Shown here in pieces: positions 40,901 to 50,375 of a stretch of DNA of 64,000 bases. Location: positions 1,240,001-1,304,000 of the forward strand of contig CM036620.1 in NCBI GenBank assembly GCA_020746105.1, in the 5' to 3' direction. Below the pieces are notes generated by a model. The model was not told the DNA's origin and made no database searches. It worked only from the letters and a program-made list of their open reading frames with translations. Source of the stretch: Trogon surrucura. Taxonomy: Eukaryota; Chordata; Aves; Trogoniformes; Trogonidae. The translations under genes and the position numbers were made by a program. Numbering within the stretch: position 1 is the first letter of the stretch; each line of letters begins with the position of its first letter.

Positions 40901-43900
40901 ACCAGAATCAAAGAAAAGACAGAAAAAAAGCAAGCAAGCAAGGCAAGCCTGCATAAAATAACTTGGAGACTCAAACCAAGCTCTGCATTTTACTACACTG
41001 CAAGACATAGGGAACACATCTCACTACAAATTCCCTGCCAATATTATATTCCTTCCAACAGCATATTCCATACCCTTTGACCAAATCTGATTTTTTTTGA
41101 GACTTACATAACCCTTCTGCTTCCTTCTGGATACGAGCCTCTATTCTGCCACTTCGATTGGCTATTCCACCCACAGTGAGCTCTCTCCATGCCTTACACT
41201 ACATATTTTTATCCACCCTCACTCTTTATAGCCTGCAGACATCTGCAGCCTATTGCTTTCTGCTTTGGTCATCATTGCTTACTGAATTTTTCAGCCTTGA
41301 TATTGTCATTTTTTTGCCCAGACATACCCTGACTAGTCGGATGTCTTCAAGCGCTCTCGAAATATTTCTGGTGAAGCGGTGCAGAACTGAGCACAATGTT
41401 CTGGAAACCTCCTCAGTCAGGAAGAGGAAGTACTTTCCTGATGTAAAACGATATTTTTCATAGCCAGCTGAAATTTCAAACCCGCTCACACAACAAACTC
41501 AGGTGTATTTTAGTGTTTGTCTTGGTTTTAGGGTATTTTCAGTGTTATCATTTTCACTGCTTCTGTTACCTTTAATGAAGGCAGTGAGGAAGGACAAGGG
41601 AGAAACGTTTTGTGCCGTAAACCCAATTTTCCAATGTATTGCAGCATAATTTTTGCAATATAAAATGGCATTTGATTTATGGTTTAATCCGGATATGAAA
41701 ATACATTTTAAGGAGAAATCCTAACTCATATGCCAGGACTAGAAAGGATCAGAAGGAATCTCCTAGAGAGCAAATATTTTTTTAAATCGGTCATAAGGTT
41801 TTTACGCTCTGACAAACGTAATCCTCAAAGAGGGAGCAACACTTTCTACTGTGTAGTGTGGAAGCTTGCTCAGAAAAAGAAACTGGAACTGGGAACAGAT
41901 AGGACATTGCCCCGAGGCGCTGGATATACGCTGGCAACCAACTGGTTTTCTTTCTCTTTGTTTTATAAGAGTAATCACCAAGACTCAGTCCCGTAGTTGC
42001 GTTGGCTTCTTCCCAACCGAACAGAAAGGACACTTTCCCCATAGACGTACTGTAAAAGAAACTAATGAAACCGAGTCCTACTTCTACCTTAATTTTTCCC
42101 TTTTTACCAGATTGTGCCTTCTTGATGTGACTGAACCTCGAGAAGGACGTAAGCTCTGTTTTGGTATCATGTTTTCCAGTTAATTGCTTGGGTTTCTAGA
42201 TCTGTCTGCAGGGTCTTTGTCGGCTGTGAAAATTCAATTTGGCTAGCGGCAGGGGCCGGATGGCTACCTCGGCATCTCCAAAAGCCCAGAGGAAATCTCG
42301 CAGAACAGCGGTGGATCCGTGCAGCTCTGTGGCGAGCTGTAGCTGCATTATTAATATTTGTGATATCAAAGTGCTCTTTGAACAAAGAAGCACGGAACAA
42401 AAAGAGCCTCTGACCAAGAGACCTTGCAATCTGAGGGAAGAGGGAGATGACAGGAGAGCTGAGGGAGACACTGCTGGGAGGCTGGGAAGCAGGTTCAGCA
42501 CAGAAATCCTAATTGTGCCCCTGGGCGCCCTGCCCCAAGCCTGGGGCATTAACCCTCAAACATCCAGTGGAGTCCCTCAAGGGTTGGTACTGGGACCAGT
42601 ATTATTCAATATATTCATCGATGACTTGGATGAGGGACTAGAGAGTACTATCAGCAAGTTTGCTGATGACACCAAGCTGGGAGGAGTGGCTGACACACCA
42701 GAAGGCTGTGCTGCCATCCAGCGAGACCTGGACAGGCTGGAGCGTTGGGCAGGGAAAAATTTAATGAAATATAACAAGGGTAAATGTAGGGTCTTGCATC
42801 TGGGTAGGAACAACCCCAGGTTCCAGTATAAGTTGGGGAATGACTTATTAGAGAGCAGTGTAGGGGAAAGGGACCTGGGAGTCTTGGTGGGCAGCAGGAT
42901 GACCATGAGCCAGCACTGTGCCCTTGTGGCCAGGAAGGCCAATGGCATCCTGGGGTGTGTTAGAAGGGGGGTGGTTAGTAGGTCGAGAGAGGTTCTCCTT
43001 CCCCTCTACTCTGCCCTGGTGAGACCCCATCTGGAATACTGTGTCCAGTTCTGGGCCCCTCAGCTCAAGAAAGACAGGGAACTGCTGGAGAGAGTCCAGC
43101 ACAGGGCAACTAGGATGATTAAGGGAGTGGAGCATCTCCCTTATGAGGAAAGGCTGAGGGAGCTGGGGCTCTTTAGTTTGGAGAAGAGGAGGCTGAGGGG
43201 TGACCTCATTAATGTTTACAAATATATCAAGGGTGAGTGTCATGAGGATGGAGCCAGGCTCTTCTCGGTGACAACCACTGATAGGACAAGGGGTAATGGG
43301 CTGAAACTGGAACATAAGAGGTTCCGCTTAAACTCGAGAAGAAACTTCTTCTCAGTGAGGGTGACGGAGCCCTGGCACAGGCTGCCCAGGGAGGGTGTGG
43401 AGTCTCCTTCTCTGGAGACATTCAAGACCCACCTGGACACGTTCCTGTGTAGCATTATCGAGGCGTTCCTGCTCTGGCAGGGGGATTGGACTGGATGATC
43501 TTTCAAGGTCCCTTCCAATCCCTGACATTCTGTGATTCTGTGTGTGATCTACCTCCAGCAGGGGCTTTCTCTCAACTGCCTCCTTTTATTCCACTCATCC
43601 TGAAACACCGAAAAGGCTTTTTGGGGTGAAGATAAATTACCCAGTAGATCTGAACATCTTACAGCTTTGGTATTGCATTGACAGGTCAGGCTTTCTGCAC
43701 CTTCTAGCCATTCTGCCTTAATGCAAAATATATCTGAGCCTCTCTTCTGAGGCAAATATTTAGGTCATTCCTATGCAAGAGTAAGAGGAAGGATATGTCC
43801 CTGTATTTTTTGAAATTTATATCGAAGTGCTACGTCTTACCAAGGGAAGTTCTGATTTCTTTCCATGTATGTTACCCAGAGCGAAAAGACACTTGATGGC

Positions 43901-46900
43901 TTCGAAACAACTGTAGTAATTTAAGCTCTGCAGACTAATGTGGACGGATTTGTAATACAGCAAATAAACAATTAGCCCTTAAGGGAGAAATCTATTATTA
44001 AACAAAATTAAACGAAAGATGAGGCCACCAATGTGCTAAAGATGTAATGGCAAAGCCACAGCATTGGCTTGGGAGCATGGAAGAAGACTGATGTGACCAA
44101 ACGCAAACATTGATTTATTATCTTAGTCAGTCTAGAAGCACTATATTAACAGAAATAAACATATATTTTTAAGGTGCAATTCACTTACCCAGCATCTGTC
44201 TGCCTACAGATGAGCTATTTTTCTGTTTGTCTCCTATGAAGAATTAGAGGACCAGCTCCGATACAGCTGTCTACATAATAAACCCCCAAATCCGGGCAGG
44301 ATGACAAGGCTGTGCAAGCGATGGAGACTAAAATGCTCTGAATTTATTCTTTCTGGCTAAATCCCCTCCATGGCCAGAATGTGATTTGGCACAGATGAGA
44401 CAAGGCGAGCTCTTGCTGTCTAGTTCTTCGAGGGCTCTAACGCTGCAAGACTGTGGATTCAAGCTTGGCTTGACCATCTCAACACACCTTTGAGCTCAAA
44501 AAGTAGAGTAAGAAAAAAAATATATATCATCCCCCACCCCAGTAATGGATACGGGCAGTACAAAGCTTTCTTCATGGCAACTATAAAAGAACGATTACAG
44601 GCCTAGAGAAGGATTAGGCTTGCACGAAGCCAATGAAGAGATCCCCATCGTGGCTTCAGTTCAACACGTCTTTCTCGGAAAGCGCACAAAGGACAAGAGG
44701 AGATCACGCAGCTAATTACCCGGAGAAAATAATTTCACCGGGTTCCAATTTTTTTTGTTTTGAAAATGTGATCAACTCTCAAGGAAATGCGGAAAGAGCA
44801 CGGACTGGGGAAAGGAAGGAAAAGGTAGACCAGCTCACCGCCAGGGCCACCAGCACTGAGCAAACTGTCGAGCGGAAAAGAATCAGATTTATTTTTCCTC
44901 CCTGTTATCAGCTGCTTGGAAAAAAAAATCTCAGTGCTTTATAGTCATGAAAATTTCACAAACAGTAACTGTAACCAAAAAAGTTATTAAATTAGTAGAC
45001 AGTCACGGGCTATTAAGAGAAACTTCCTCAGTGGATATCTAGATAGATTCTCTCTGTATGTCCATTTAAATGAATTATTTGCGCTGCACAAGCTCTTGGT
45101 CTTCTAAAAGACACGAGGAAAATAAAACGGGACGTTGTCAGAGCGTAATGGTCCCTCCTGCCTGACAGACATTAGGAGAGAAAAAAAAAACTGCTGGAAA
45201 ACAAACGTTAAGATGACATTACCAAGCTTATTTTCAAAGTGAGAGGCAATTAGAGGATGAAAATATTCTCTTCCATTATTTCTATTATACCAGAGGAAGA
45301 TAAAGTAAATAAATATGAAGATGGATGGTTACTGTTGACAGTGACAGCTCCTCAGTACGCTACACTGAAGAACTGTGTTCTATCAGCCCATATTTGCAAC
45401 AGGCAAATCCAGCAATCAGGTAGGTTAAAAATCTGAAGCAGTTTCAAGTTGTTTAGGTCTTTTTTTCTTTATTTTTTTTTTTAAATAGAAGAACTTGTGG
45501 TGAAACTGGATTAAACGTCATCTGTTGTTTAACAAAACAAATAATTCATACTCAAGCTCACATCCCACCACTCTGCCTCATCTTTAGGGGTGAAGCAGAC
45601 ACTCCTTTTAGAGGGTTTGCTTTGAACTTGGCCTCTTCTGAGGTCAATAAGTAACACCGATAAAAAAAATTACCACTTAGCAATTTTCCCAAGTGCTCAA
45701 CTCCAATTTACAGCCTGGAAAGAAGTGGGCAGTTCAGATGAAGGTCCAAATATTAACTATTCCGGCCACTTGGCAACTCTCATTTGGGTATACAAGGAAG
45801 ACATTCACTTGAAAACTTGATCCTACGCCCTCTAGATGGCGAGTATTCAAAACGTAAGCTTAGTAGAAATGAGTTGATGTTGAGTACCAAAATTACGCAA
45901 GCTCCACATTTAGCAACCTACTTCCACGCTTGCAGCGCACCGTTCTCCGTCACAGTCGATGCAGCGGAGCTCAGCAAAACACTCCTGTTTAATAGGATGT
46001 CACTTATCTGCAAATAAACTTTACAACAACAGATTTTCAACTGCCGCAAATTGATTTTATTTCAGTCCTTCAACACGTCATTGTGCCGCAGAGGAGAACG
46101 CCTTTGATATTAATAGTAATGAAGATGCATTGCATCTGACAGCCCTAACAACATGTTTAATAGAACATTTTAACTTAAAGGAGATGAAGAATCAGAAGGG
46201 AACGCTTTTTTAGATTCCACTGTTTCAGAACACAGCTCTGCTCAGACGAAATTATCCTACTTAAAAGTTATTTCCACTTTGATATTATTTCCATCGAGTT
46301 TGACAGGTTTATTTCGGGAAGGTAGCATTCTGACATGCCGCAAATGATTCTCCCAAAACAACGCGGCTCATCCTTTTCTATTGGCTTTAATTAAATTTGG
46401 CTCAACAGCCTCCTGCTTCTGGTAAGTAATTCTGGCAATTAATCACCTCAACTTAGGCTAAAATGACAATCCTAAGGTGTCACTCACAAAGAGAAACAAT
46501 AGAAAATACGTGGTTTCAAACTGCTCCTGCACAACACAGGGAGACAGTTACTCCGACTTGATTTTACTCTTTTTTTTTTTATCCTGGAAACTGCTGCTTC
46601 TGCAGAACAAGAGGAGCCTGGCCATCGACACGTTATTTCTTTCCTGTGATTTGAGTTTGCACTTAGGAGACTCTTCAAGCACGCTCACCCACCCGTCTCA
46701 AGCGCGGCCATCGTGCTCTACACAGAACCTCCATTTATTGTCACCTTTATTCCAGCTCTCACCCATGAAATTTCTTTGCAGAGAATGTTATGGAGAAGAG
46801 CGTGTGCTGCAATTTTAAATTAAAGTGCAACTCCAAGCTCAACCCTATTGTTAAAGGGCACAATGTATGTAGGGCCACCGCAGGTTGACAAATACATTAA

Positions 46901-48551
46901 CATGGAAAAAACAAAAACCTTGTTAAAAGTGAAATGAAAATGACCATCAACTGCGTGCAGTGGTGTCACCGCCTTTCCTTTTTCCAGCTCCTCTTGCTTG
47001 GTTTTAACAAAACCTTCCCCCTTATTTTCCACACCGACAGGGCAACAATCAGCATCTTACACATTCTTAGCCTCTAGACCAAGAGCAGTTGTGCAAGGTG
47101 ACCTCTACCTACCTGCTTTGTAATGACACTCTTGACCAACAGAAAGGGAGACACAGAGCAAGAAATAACGTTAAGAAGTTACTCCGACCGACCCCAAACC
47201 ATCACCTCGCTTGAAAAGCACAATGGAGTGAAAAAACGATCTTCAGGAACGTGCAACTTCAAACATTAGAATGGAAAACATCAAGTCGTTCAGCGACAGG
47301 ACAAGCTTTTAGAATAGGAACACAAACCTTGCTCACAAGCAAGGGACATAAAACTGAGATAAGTGAAATGCTGCAACCAGCTCCTGACTCCCGCAACCTG
47401 TTTCAAACAGCCAATAATCCAGCCTATTCCTCAAAATTTATGTTGACGTCTACTTTTACTCTCCCGCCCTGACATCCTGTGCAGTTTTCTAATGCCGCTG
47501 AGGTACGTGGTTGCACAGAACCTCTCATCAGACTAGAGAGTTAAACCATTACGTTGTGCACATACTTTACCTGTACATCGTTGGTGTTCATTCTTGTTCC
47601 CTCCTTCCCAACGAAAATGTCGTCTATGTCAACCAGAATGTACCTATCCAAGGACAGTCTGAGCCTCCTTCCGGAGAGGAAAGAGATGGCATCTATGAAA
47701 ATCAGCTTGTGCAGCCAAAAATTCAAGTTATTGCCGAAAAGCACTCGTTGAATCCCGTCGTGGAGCCCCAGGTCATGAATTACCGTGGCATAGAGAGCGC
47801 TCAGAGCAGCAGGTGGCGAAAGGTTTTCTGGTGTCTTCACTTTTGCAAATATCACAGGTTGATAAGCCGTGTGATTAATCTGGAAAACCGCCCAGTCGTT
47901 TCCAAGCAAGGGACCTTTCTCAAGCTTAGAAGATTTCGTCACGTGGAGCAGCGGGGAATGAGGGTTAATGCAACAGTCCTTAATACCCAGATTGCTGTGG
48001 ACGTGGAAAGGAAAGCCCTTCAGCTGAAAGCTCTGCAAGCTGTTCTCATTGCCTTTGTGAAATCCAATAACACCTACACCGTACTCTGTACAGTACTTAT
48101 CTAGAAGGCCTCTGTTCCACGAGTCCATGTTCACGTACTTGAGAATATTTTCATATACTATGAGGGCGTATTTGCCTCTGTTCTTGTCTGTGAGGACCGG
48201 GAGGTCACCTTTCCCAGGGGCGATCTCAATGTGAAACTGGAACCGGCTGGATTCTAAAATGGTTACGATATCCTGGCCCAACGTTGAGTACTGGCTTTCC
48301 ACGAACACCAGCACCACGAGCTCCGTCCTCGGGGGATCGGCGGGCTTCGCCGTCTTCGTCTCCGTCAGCTTGTAGGGCAACAGCTGGGGGTCACCACACT
48401 CCCCTTCCGAAGGGATCTCAGAAAGTTCATTCTCCTGTTTGTAGCCGTTGTACAAGTAGTACGCCGAAATAACTATGCTCACCATGCAAAAAGTGGCCAG
48501 CAAGATGACCGTCCTTTGAAAATGTCTGTGAAGCTTCACCACAAAACTCAT
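10839..48551 (-). CDS. NDST3: NDST3: heparan sulfate N-deacetylase/N-sulfotransferase 3, complete, 13 coding exons
   Basis: A bifunctional Golgi enzyme that removes acetyl groups from GlcNAc in the heparan sulfate precursor and N-sulfates the free amines with PAPS. Coding segments (minus strand): 48551-47571, 34062-33975, 33427-33273, 31122-30937, 28674-28546, 21011-20829, 19397-19301, 18453-18330, 15705-15531, 15080-14910, 12485-12376, 12124-12022, 10958-10839. They sum to 2622 nt, or 873 residues plus TAG. Every junction is GT-AG with consistent phase. Layout: short cytosolic tail, transmembrane helix about 14-34, N-deacetylase domain about 40-515, sulfotransferase domain about 595-860. Visible motifs are the 5'-phosphosulfate loop VGPQKTGTT with Lys605, Glu633, the [10 protein letters not shown] segment with Ser703, and Cys809/Cys819, which match NDST1 catalytic, PAPS-binding and disulfide positions by alignment from memory. 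The N-terminus ([15 protein letters not shown]) resembles NDST3 rather than NDST4. The gene spans about 44 kb, against roughly 200 kb as I recall in human. Confidence 0.96.
11669..11822. repeat. Minisatellite, 3 copies of a 52-bp unit, NDST3 intron 13
   Basis: Units begin with ATAAAATTCA at 11669, 11721 and 11773, each containing GGAAACAGAAGCTAAGCTCT. The second and third copies are nearly identical; the first has a few substitutions, so the last duplication is the most recent. Confidence 0.95.
12022..12124 (-). CDS. NDST3: NDST3 exon 13
   Basis: 103 nt, residues 800-834. Encodes [19 protein letters not shown] and then [15 protein letters not shown]. Cys809 and Cys819 match the disulfide pair of the NDST1 sulfotransferase domain, and the GKSKGRKYP basic loop is the PAPS-contacting segment. 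Acceptor GTTTCAG, donor TCTGAG|GTAAAC. Intron 12 is 251 bp. Confidence 0.95.
12376..12485 (-). CDS. NDST3: NDST3 exon 12
   Basis: 110 nt, residues 764 to the split codon 800. Encodes [19 protein letters not shown] and then [16 protein letters not shown]. Acceptor GTTGTAG after a pyrimidine-rich run, donor CTAAC|GTGAGT. Confidence 0.95.
13668..13773. repeat. Imperfect 53-bp tandem duplication, NDST3 intron 11
   Basis: Copies start with CCTGGGGTAACAGAAGGTGC at 13668 and CCTGGATAACCAGAAGGTTC at 13721. They share AGCCAAC and a similar tail but are clearly diverged, so this is an old duplication. Confidence 0.6.
14857..14872. repeat. (TA)8 microsatellite, NDST3 intron 11
   Basis: Perfect TA run about 40 bp inside the intron, just beyond the exon 11 donor. 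Confidence 0.9.
14910..15080 (-). CDS. NDST3: NDST3 exon 11
   Basis: 171 nt, 57 codons, residues 707-763. Begins [17 protein letters not shown] and ends [13 protein letters not shown], in the sulfotransferase substrate-cleft region. Acceptor TTTTGCAG, donor TATCAG|GTGATT. Intron 10 is only 450 bp. Confidence 0.96.
15531..15705 (-). CDS. NDST3: NDST3 exon 10 (3'-phosphate-binding segment)
   Basis: 175 nt, residues 648-706. Contains [16 protein letters not shown] and the [12 protein letters not shown] segment; Ser703 aligns with the PAP-binding serine of NDST1. A sequon is at Asn658 (NVT). Acceptor CTTCCTAG, donor TACCAG|GTATGC. Confidence 0.96.
17725..17745 (+). repeat. A21 homopolymer, NDST3 intron 9
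   Basis: Twenty-one A residues with no retroposed gene recognisable upstream. It is a simple repeat and not a clear poly(A) tail. Confidence 0.9.
18330..18453 (-). CDS. NDST3: NDST3 exon 9
   Basis: 124 nt, residues 607-648. Completes GTTALYLFL of the PAPS loop and includes FEEVQFF, where Glu633 aligns with the NDST1 catalytic base Glu642. Next is [12 protein letters not shown], which has Arg639 where I recall glycine in other NDST proteins. Acceptor TTTGCAG, donor GATTG|GTAAGA, splitting the Trp648 codon. Confidence 0.94.
19301..19397 (-). CDS. NDST3: NDST3 exon 8 (PAPS-binding loop)
   Basis: 97 nt, residues 575-607 (last codon split). Encodes [16 protein letters not shown] and then the start of the sulfotransferase fold, [11 protein letters not shown]. 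Lys605 in the 5'-phosphosulfate-binding loop aligns with the catalytic Lys614 of human NDST1. Acceptor GTTTTAG, donor AACTG|GTGAGA. Confidence 0.95.
20829..21011 (-). CDS. NDST3: NDST3 exon 7
   Basis: 183 nt, 61 codons, residues 514-574. Begins [19 protein letters not shown] and ends DQ-like QKDPLWQ. It links the deacetylase and sulfotransferase domains. Acceptor TTTCTAAAG, donor TGGCAG|GTAGGC. The preceding intron 6 is 7.5 kb. Confidence 0.96.
25095..25325 (-). mobile_element. CR1-type LINE 3' fragment, NDST3 intron 6
   Basis: Starts with repeated CACAGAAT (the inverted 8-bp CR1 terminal repeat) and GAGGTTGGAAGGGACC. The minus strand still encodes the CR1 ORF2 C-terminus ([20 protein letters not shown]). 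It is 5'-truncated near 25325 and inserted in the NDST3 sense direction. Confidence 0.92.
27161..27200. repeat. Exact 20-bp tandem duplication, NDST3 intron 6
   Basis: CTTGATAATTAGACAAACTC at 27161-27180 is repeated without change at 27181-27200. Confidence 0.9.
28546..28674 (-). CDS. NDST3: NDST3 exon 6
   Basis: 129 nt, 43 codons, residues 471-513. Begins [16 protein letters not shown] and ends FFTVVLNP, closing most of the deacetylase domain. Acceptor AAATTCAG, donor AATCCG|GTAAGT. Confidence 0.95.
30937..31122 (-). CDS. NDST3: NDST3 exon 5
   Basis: 186 nt, 62 codons, residues 409-470, phase 0 both ends. Starts [18 protein letters not shown] and ends RGFIHKNIM. The histidine-rich [11 protein letters not shown] segment is a hallmark of the NDST deacetylase domain. 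Acceptor TGTTTCAG, donor ATCATG|GTGAGC. Confidence 0.96.
31541..31590. repeat. 20-bp tandem repeat, about 2.4 copies, NDST3 intron 4
   Basis: TGAATTTCACAGAAAGTCGC at 31541 is followed by a near copy at 31561 and a partial third. Confidence 0.8.
31861..31912. repeat. Short tandem repeat of a TGATACTAAGGAA core, NDST3 intron 4
   Basis: Three copies of TGATACTAAGGAA with differing spacers lie within 52 bp, consistent with replication slippage. Confidence 0.75.
33273..33427 (-). CDS. NDST3: NDST3 exon 4
   Basis: 155 nt, residues 357-408. It begins with an acidic patch (TEEEDEGDD), then the conserved [17 protein letters not shown] stretch of the deacetylase domain and a sequon HNES. Acceptor TTTTCGCAG, donor GCCTTA|GTGAGT. 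It is separated from exon 3 by only 547 bp. From memory of human NDST3, the sequence just after the acidic patch differs (LLLRSV here). Confidence 0.94.
33975..34062 (-). CDS. NDST3: NDST3 exon 3
   Basis: 88 nt, residues 328-357, phase 0 in and phase 1 out. Encodes [16 protein letters not shown] and following in the deacetylase domain, with a sequon at Asn342 (NFT). Acceptor TTTTTCAG, donor CACAG|GTAAGA. Confidence 0.95.
34906..34946. repeat. (TTTG)n microsatellite, NDST3 intron 2
   Basis: Two or three TTTA units, then about eight TTTG units. Confidence 0.95.
36118..36136. repeat. (AG)n microsatellite, NDST3 intron 2
   Basis: About nine AG units. Confidence 0.9.
36383..36470. repeat. 44-bp tandem duplication, NDST3 intron 2
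   Basis: ATCACCTTCATGTACACAGC starts at 36383 and again at 36427. The two 44-bp copies look essentially identical, indicating a recent duplication. Confidence 0.9.
39655..39960 (-). mobile_element. CR1-type LINE 3' fragment, NDST3 intron 2
   Basis: Plus strand: AAATCATTCAGGTTGGAAAA, TCGAGTCCAACCACTAACCA, CCTCCAGGGATGGTGGCTCC, CTGGGCAGCCTGTTCGAGTC and TTGGGAGAAGAGACGGACTC appear in the order of an inverted CR1 3' end. It is a different subfamily from the copy at 25 kb. Confidence 0.9.
42552..43545 (+). mobile_element. CR1-type LINE, 5'-truncated, with long open RT frame, NDST3 intron 2
   Basis: Encodes the C-terminal part of CR1 ORF2 from [15 protein letters not shown] onward. The FADD catalytic motif is at 42659-42670, then come [33 protein letters not shown] and [17 protein letters not shown], with TGA at 43496-43498. 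No stop or frameshift interrupts about 315 codons. The 3' end shows GGATTGGACTGGATGATC and the ATTCTGTG terminal repeat. It is truncated in the RT palm region, so it cannot be autonomous, and it lies antisense to NDST3. The frame stays open by chance into about 310 bp of upstream non-CR1 DNA. Confidence 0.95.
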
Positions 48552-48683
48552 GTTGTTCACTTGCCTCAGCAGCTCTAAAAACAAACACAGGCTCCCGACG
48601 ATTTGTTCCAGCCCTCTGAAATATTTATGTCACCATTGCAGCACGCGCATCGATCTTCCACGAGGCTTTACGGAAGGTACTGT
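47571..48683 (-). other. NDST3: NDST3 exon 2 (5'UTR end plus first coding exon)
   Basis: Coding part 48551-47571, residues 1-327. It holds the signal-anchor (residues 14-34, hydrophobic [18 protein letters not shown]), the stem and the first two thirds of the deacetylase domain, with the acidic [12 protein letters not shown] segment at 304-315. N-glycosylation sequons are at Asn226 (NHT) and Asn243 (NLS). The donor is ACAG|GTAAAG. Two acceptors are possible: 48683, with a strong pyrimidine tract ending CTTCCAG, and 48574, TTTTTAG. The ATG at 48551 is chosen because it begins the conserved MSF start; the upstream in-frame codons carry no ATG before the 48574 splice site. Confidence 0.93.
48625..48650 (-). 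promoter_or_regulatory. Two overlapping short uORFs in the NDST3 leader
   Basis: If the 48683 acceptor is used, the leader contains an ATG at 48650 opening a six-codon frame (MRVLQW, stop at 48630) and an ATG at 48636 opening a three-codon frame (MVT, stop at 48625). The second has a strong Kozak context (G at -3 and G at +4). About 73 nt separate the last stop from the NDST3 ATG, which would allow some reinitiation. Presence is read directly; effect on translation is inferred. Confidence 0.55.
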
Positions 48684-50044
48684 CTGGAAGAAAAGAAAAA
48701 GAGCCAGAGATTTAATCAAGGCATTATAATTGTGAACTGTCATCAGGCTTAAAATAAGGAGGGGAAAAATATCACTGCCCGACAGAGGTTGGGGAGCGGA
48801 CAGCTCAAAACTTGGATAGTTGCTTTTGGAAGTTTTGCAGTGCTAGTTATTTCTTCCTTCTTAAGAAAACATGCACATTTTAACTGTTGTGTACCTACAT
48901 TCTGATATACTCAATATTACACGTATTATGGGAGTATTTTTAAAACAAAACTACCCTTACAAATAGCATTTTACCGGACTGTGTACTGTTTTCCAAATTC
49001 GAAACCTATTGGCATTGCATTAAAAAAAACCCATAAAATAATGCAGCTCTTATATTTGAGGAAGGAGAGTAATAAATCAAAAGCTCACTTAAGAGGCAGA
49101 TCACCTGAGGATGTGCTTAGGCTTTACCTCGCACCTAAGGAAAGCAGCCATTTTTCAAGCCAACAGCACAACCGCTGCCAAAAGTTTCCAGTACGAGAGC
49201 TGAACAACGTGATAAATGAACAGAAAAATTCGAGCCACCCAGGCACACAGGCTCATTAACGGGCGTTAGACAAAAATAACATAATCCCAGTTTCTCGGAT
49301 CTAGAGACGCGCGTGGGAAAAGAAGGCACAGAATGTGTAGAGACCAAAGGGCAGTCTGGGAAGTACCTTGACAAGAACTCAAAAAACATTTCTAAGTATC
49401 GAGGTGTCTGCTCCTTGTCACACCAGCTTCCAGAATAACAGTTCAGGGAGCAGAGGAGAGATACTAAAAGTGTAAGAAGCCGGGTGACCAAGGGGGAGCC
49501 CCAGCCTGAATGAGCAAAGCCAGAGATGTTTCCAGACAGCTGATTTTTCCTTGCACACAGAAAGGGCTCTCCACATTTTGCGTTTCCAATTCAGCTGCCT
49601 GACTGCCAACAAATGTGTAATTTTAGGGGCTAAAATGAGTACTAACTGCATTCTGCACAAAAGCCGTACTTGCATGGTATTTGAGAGAAAACAAGTGACA
49701 GTAACCAGGGAGTCGTGTTCTCTTACACTCTTTTCTAGTCCAGGCTCAAGAAACACTGTCGGAGGAAAAATCTGCAGTGGCCTAAGCTCCTGGCAAGAAG
49801 GGGCTGATGAGACTGAGCTGTTCCAATGACACCTGACAGACAGGTTGCAACCCAAGGGCTGCCAAAGCAGGCACTTGAAACGGTTGCTGCAAGGACACGG
49901 TTCCTGAAGCCGTTCCGTGGAGCAGAAAATCTGGAGCTGGACCCAAAACCTGTATTTTCCTCAGGAGAACCGCTGTCACTTGAACCTTAGCTCCTGCTTG
50001 CACGTGCCTTGTGGGGTTGCAGAGAGCTGCTGTAGGGAGGAGTG

Positions 50045-50375
50045 GATGGAAACGCCAGGACACACCCTCTCTGGGCAGCTTGTGCCAGGGCTCCATCACC
50101 CTCATGGTAAAGAAGTTTCTCCTCATGTTGAGGTGGAACTTGCTGTGTTCTAACTTAAACCCATTATTCCTTGTTCTATTGCTGGGCACCACTGAGAAGA
50201 GATTGTCTCCTTCCTCTTGACACCACCCTTCAGATATTTCTGTACGTTAATAAATCCCCTCTCAGCCGTCTCCTTTCAAGGCTGAACAGCCCCAGTTCTC
50301 TCAGTCTCTCTTCACAGAAGAGATGTTCAACTGCCTTGATCATCCTCGTAGCTCTGGAGCTCCATGCTGAAATAA
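50045..50375 (-). mobile_element. CR1-type LINE fragment lacking its 3' tip, NDST3 intron 1
   Basis: The minus strand encodes broken pieces of the CR1 ORF2 C-terminus ([20 protein letters not shown]). The plus strand shows CCCCAGTTCTCTCAGTCTCT typical of inverted CR1. It is more diverged than the copy at 42.5 kb, with frameshifts, and the terminal 8-bp repeats are missing. Confidence 0.88.

Larger units (their letters stand above)
34063..47570 (-). other. NDST3: NDST3 intron 2 (13.5 kb, largest intron)
   Basis: Phase-0 intron. Besides two CR1 copies (39.7 and 42.6-43.5 kb), a 44-bp duplication and microsatellites, it holds unique AT-rich sequence. I see no second gene in it on either strand; the longest ORF is the CR1 reverse-transcriptase frame. 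Confidence 0.8.

Noticed and set aside
47511-48104. 197-codon plus-strand ORF
   Set aside because: It lies antisense over NDST3 exon 2, whose minus-strand frame is clearly the conserved protein; this is a shadow ORF.
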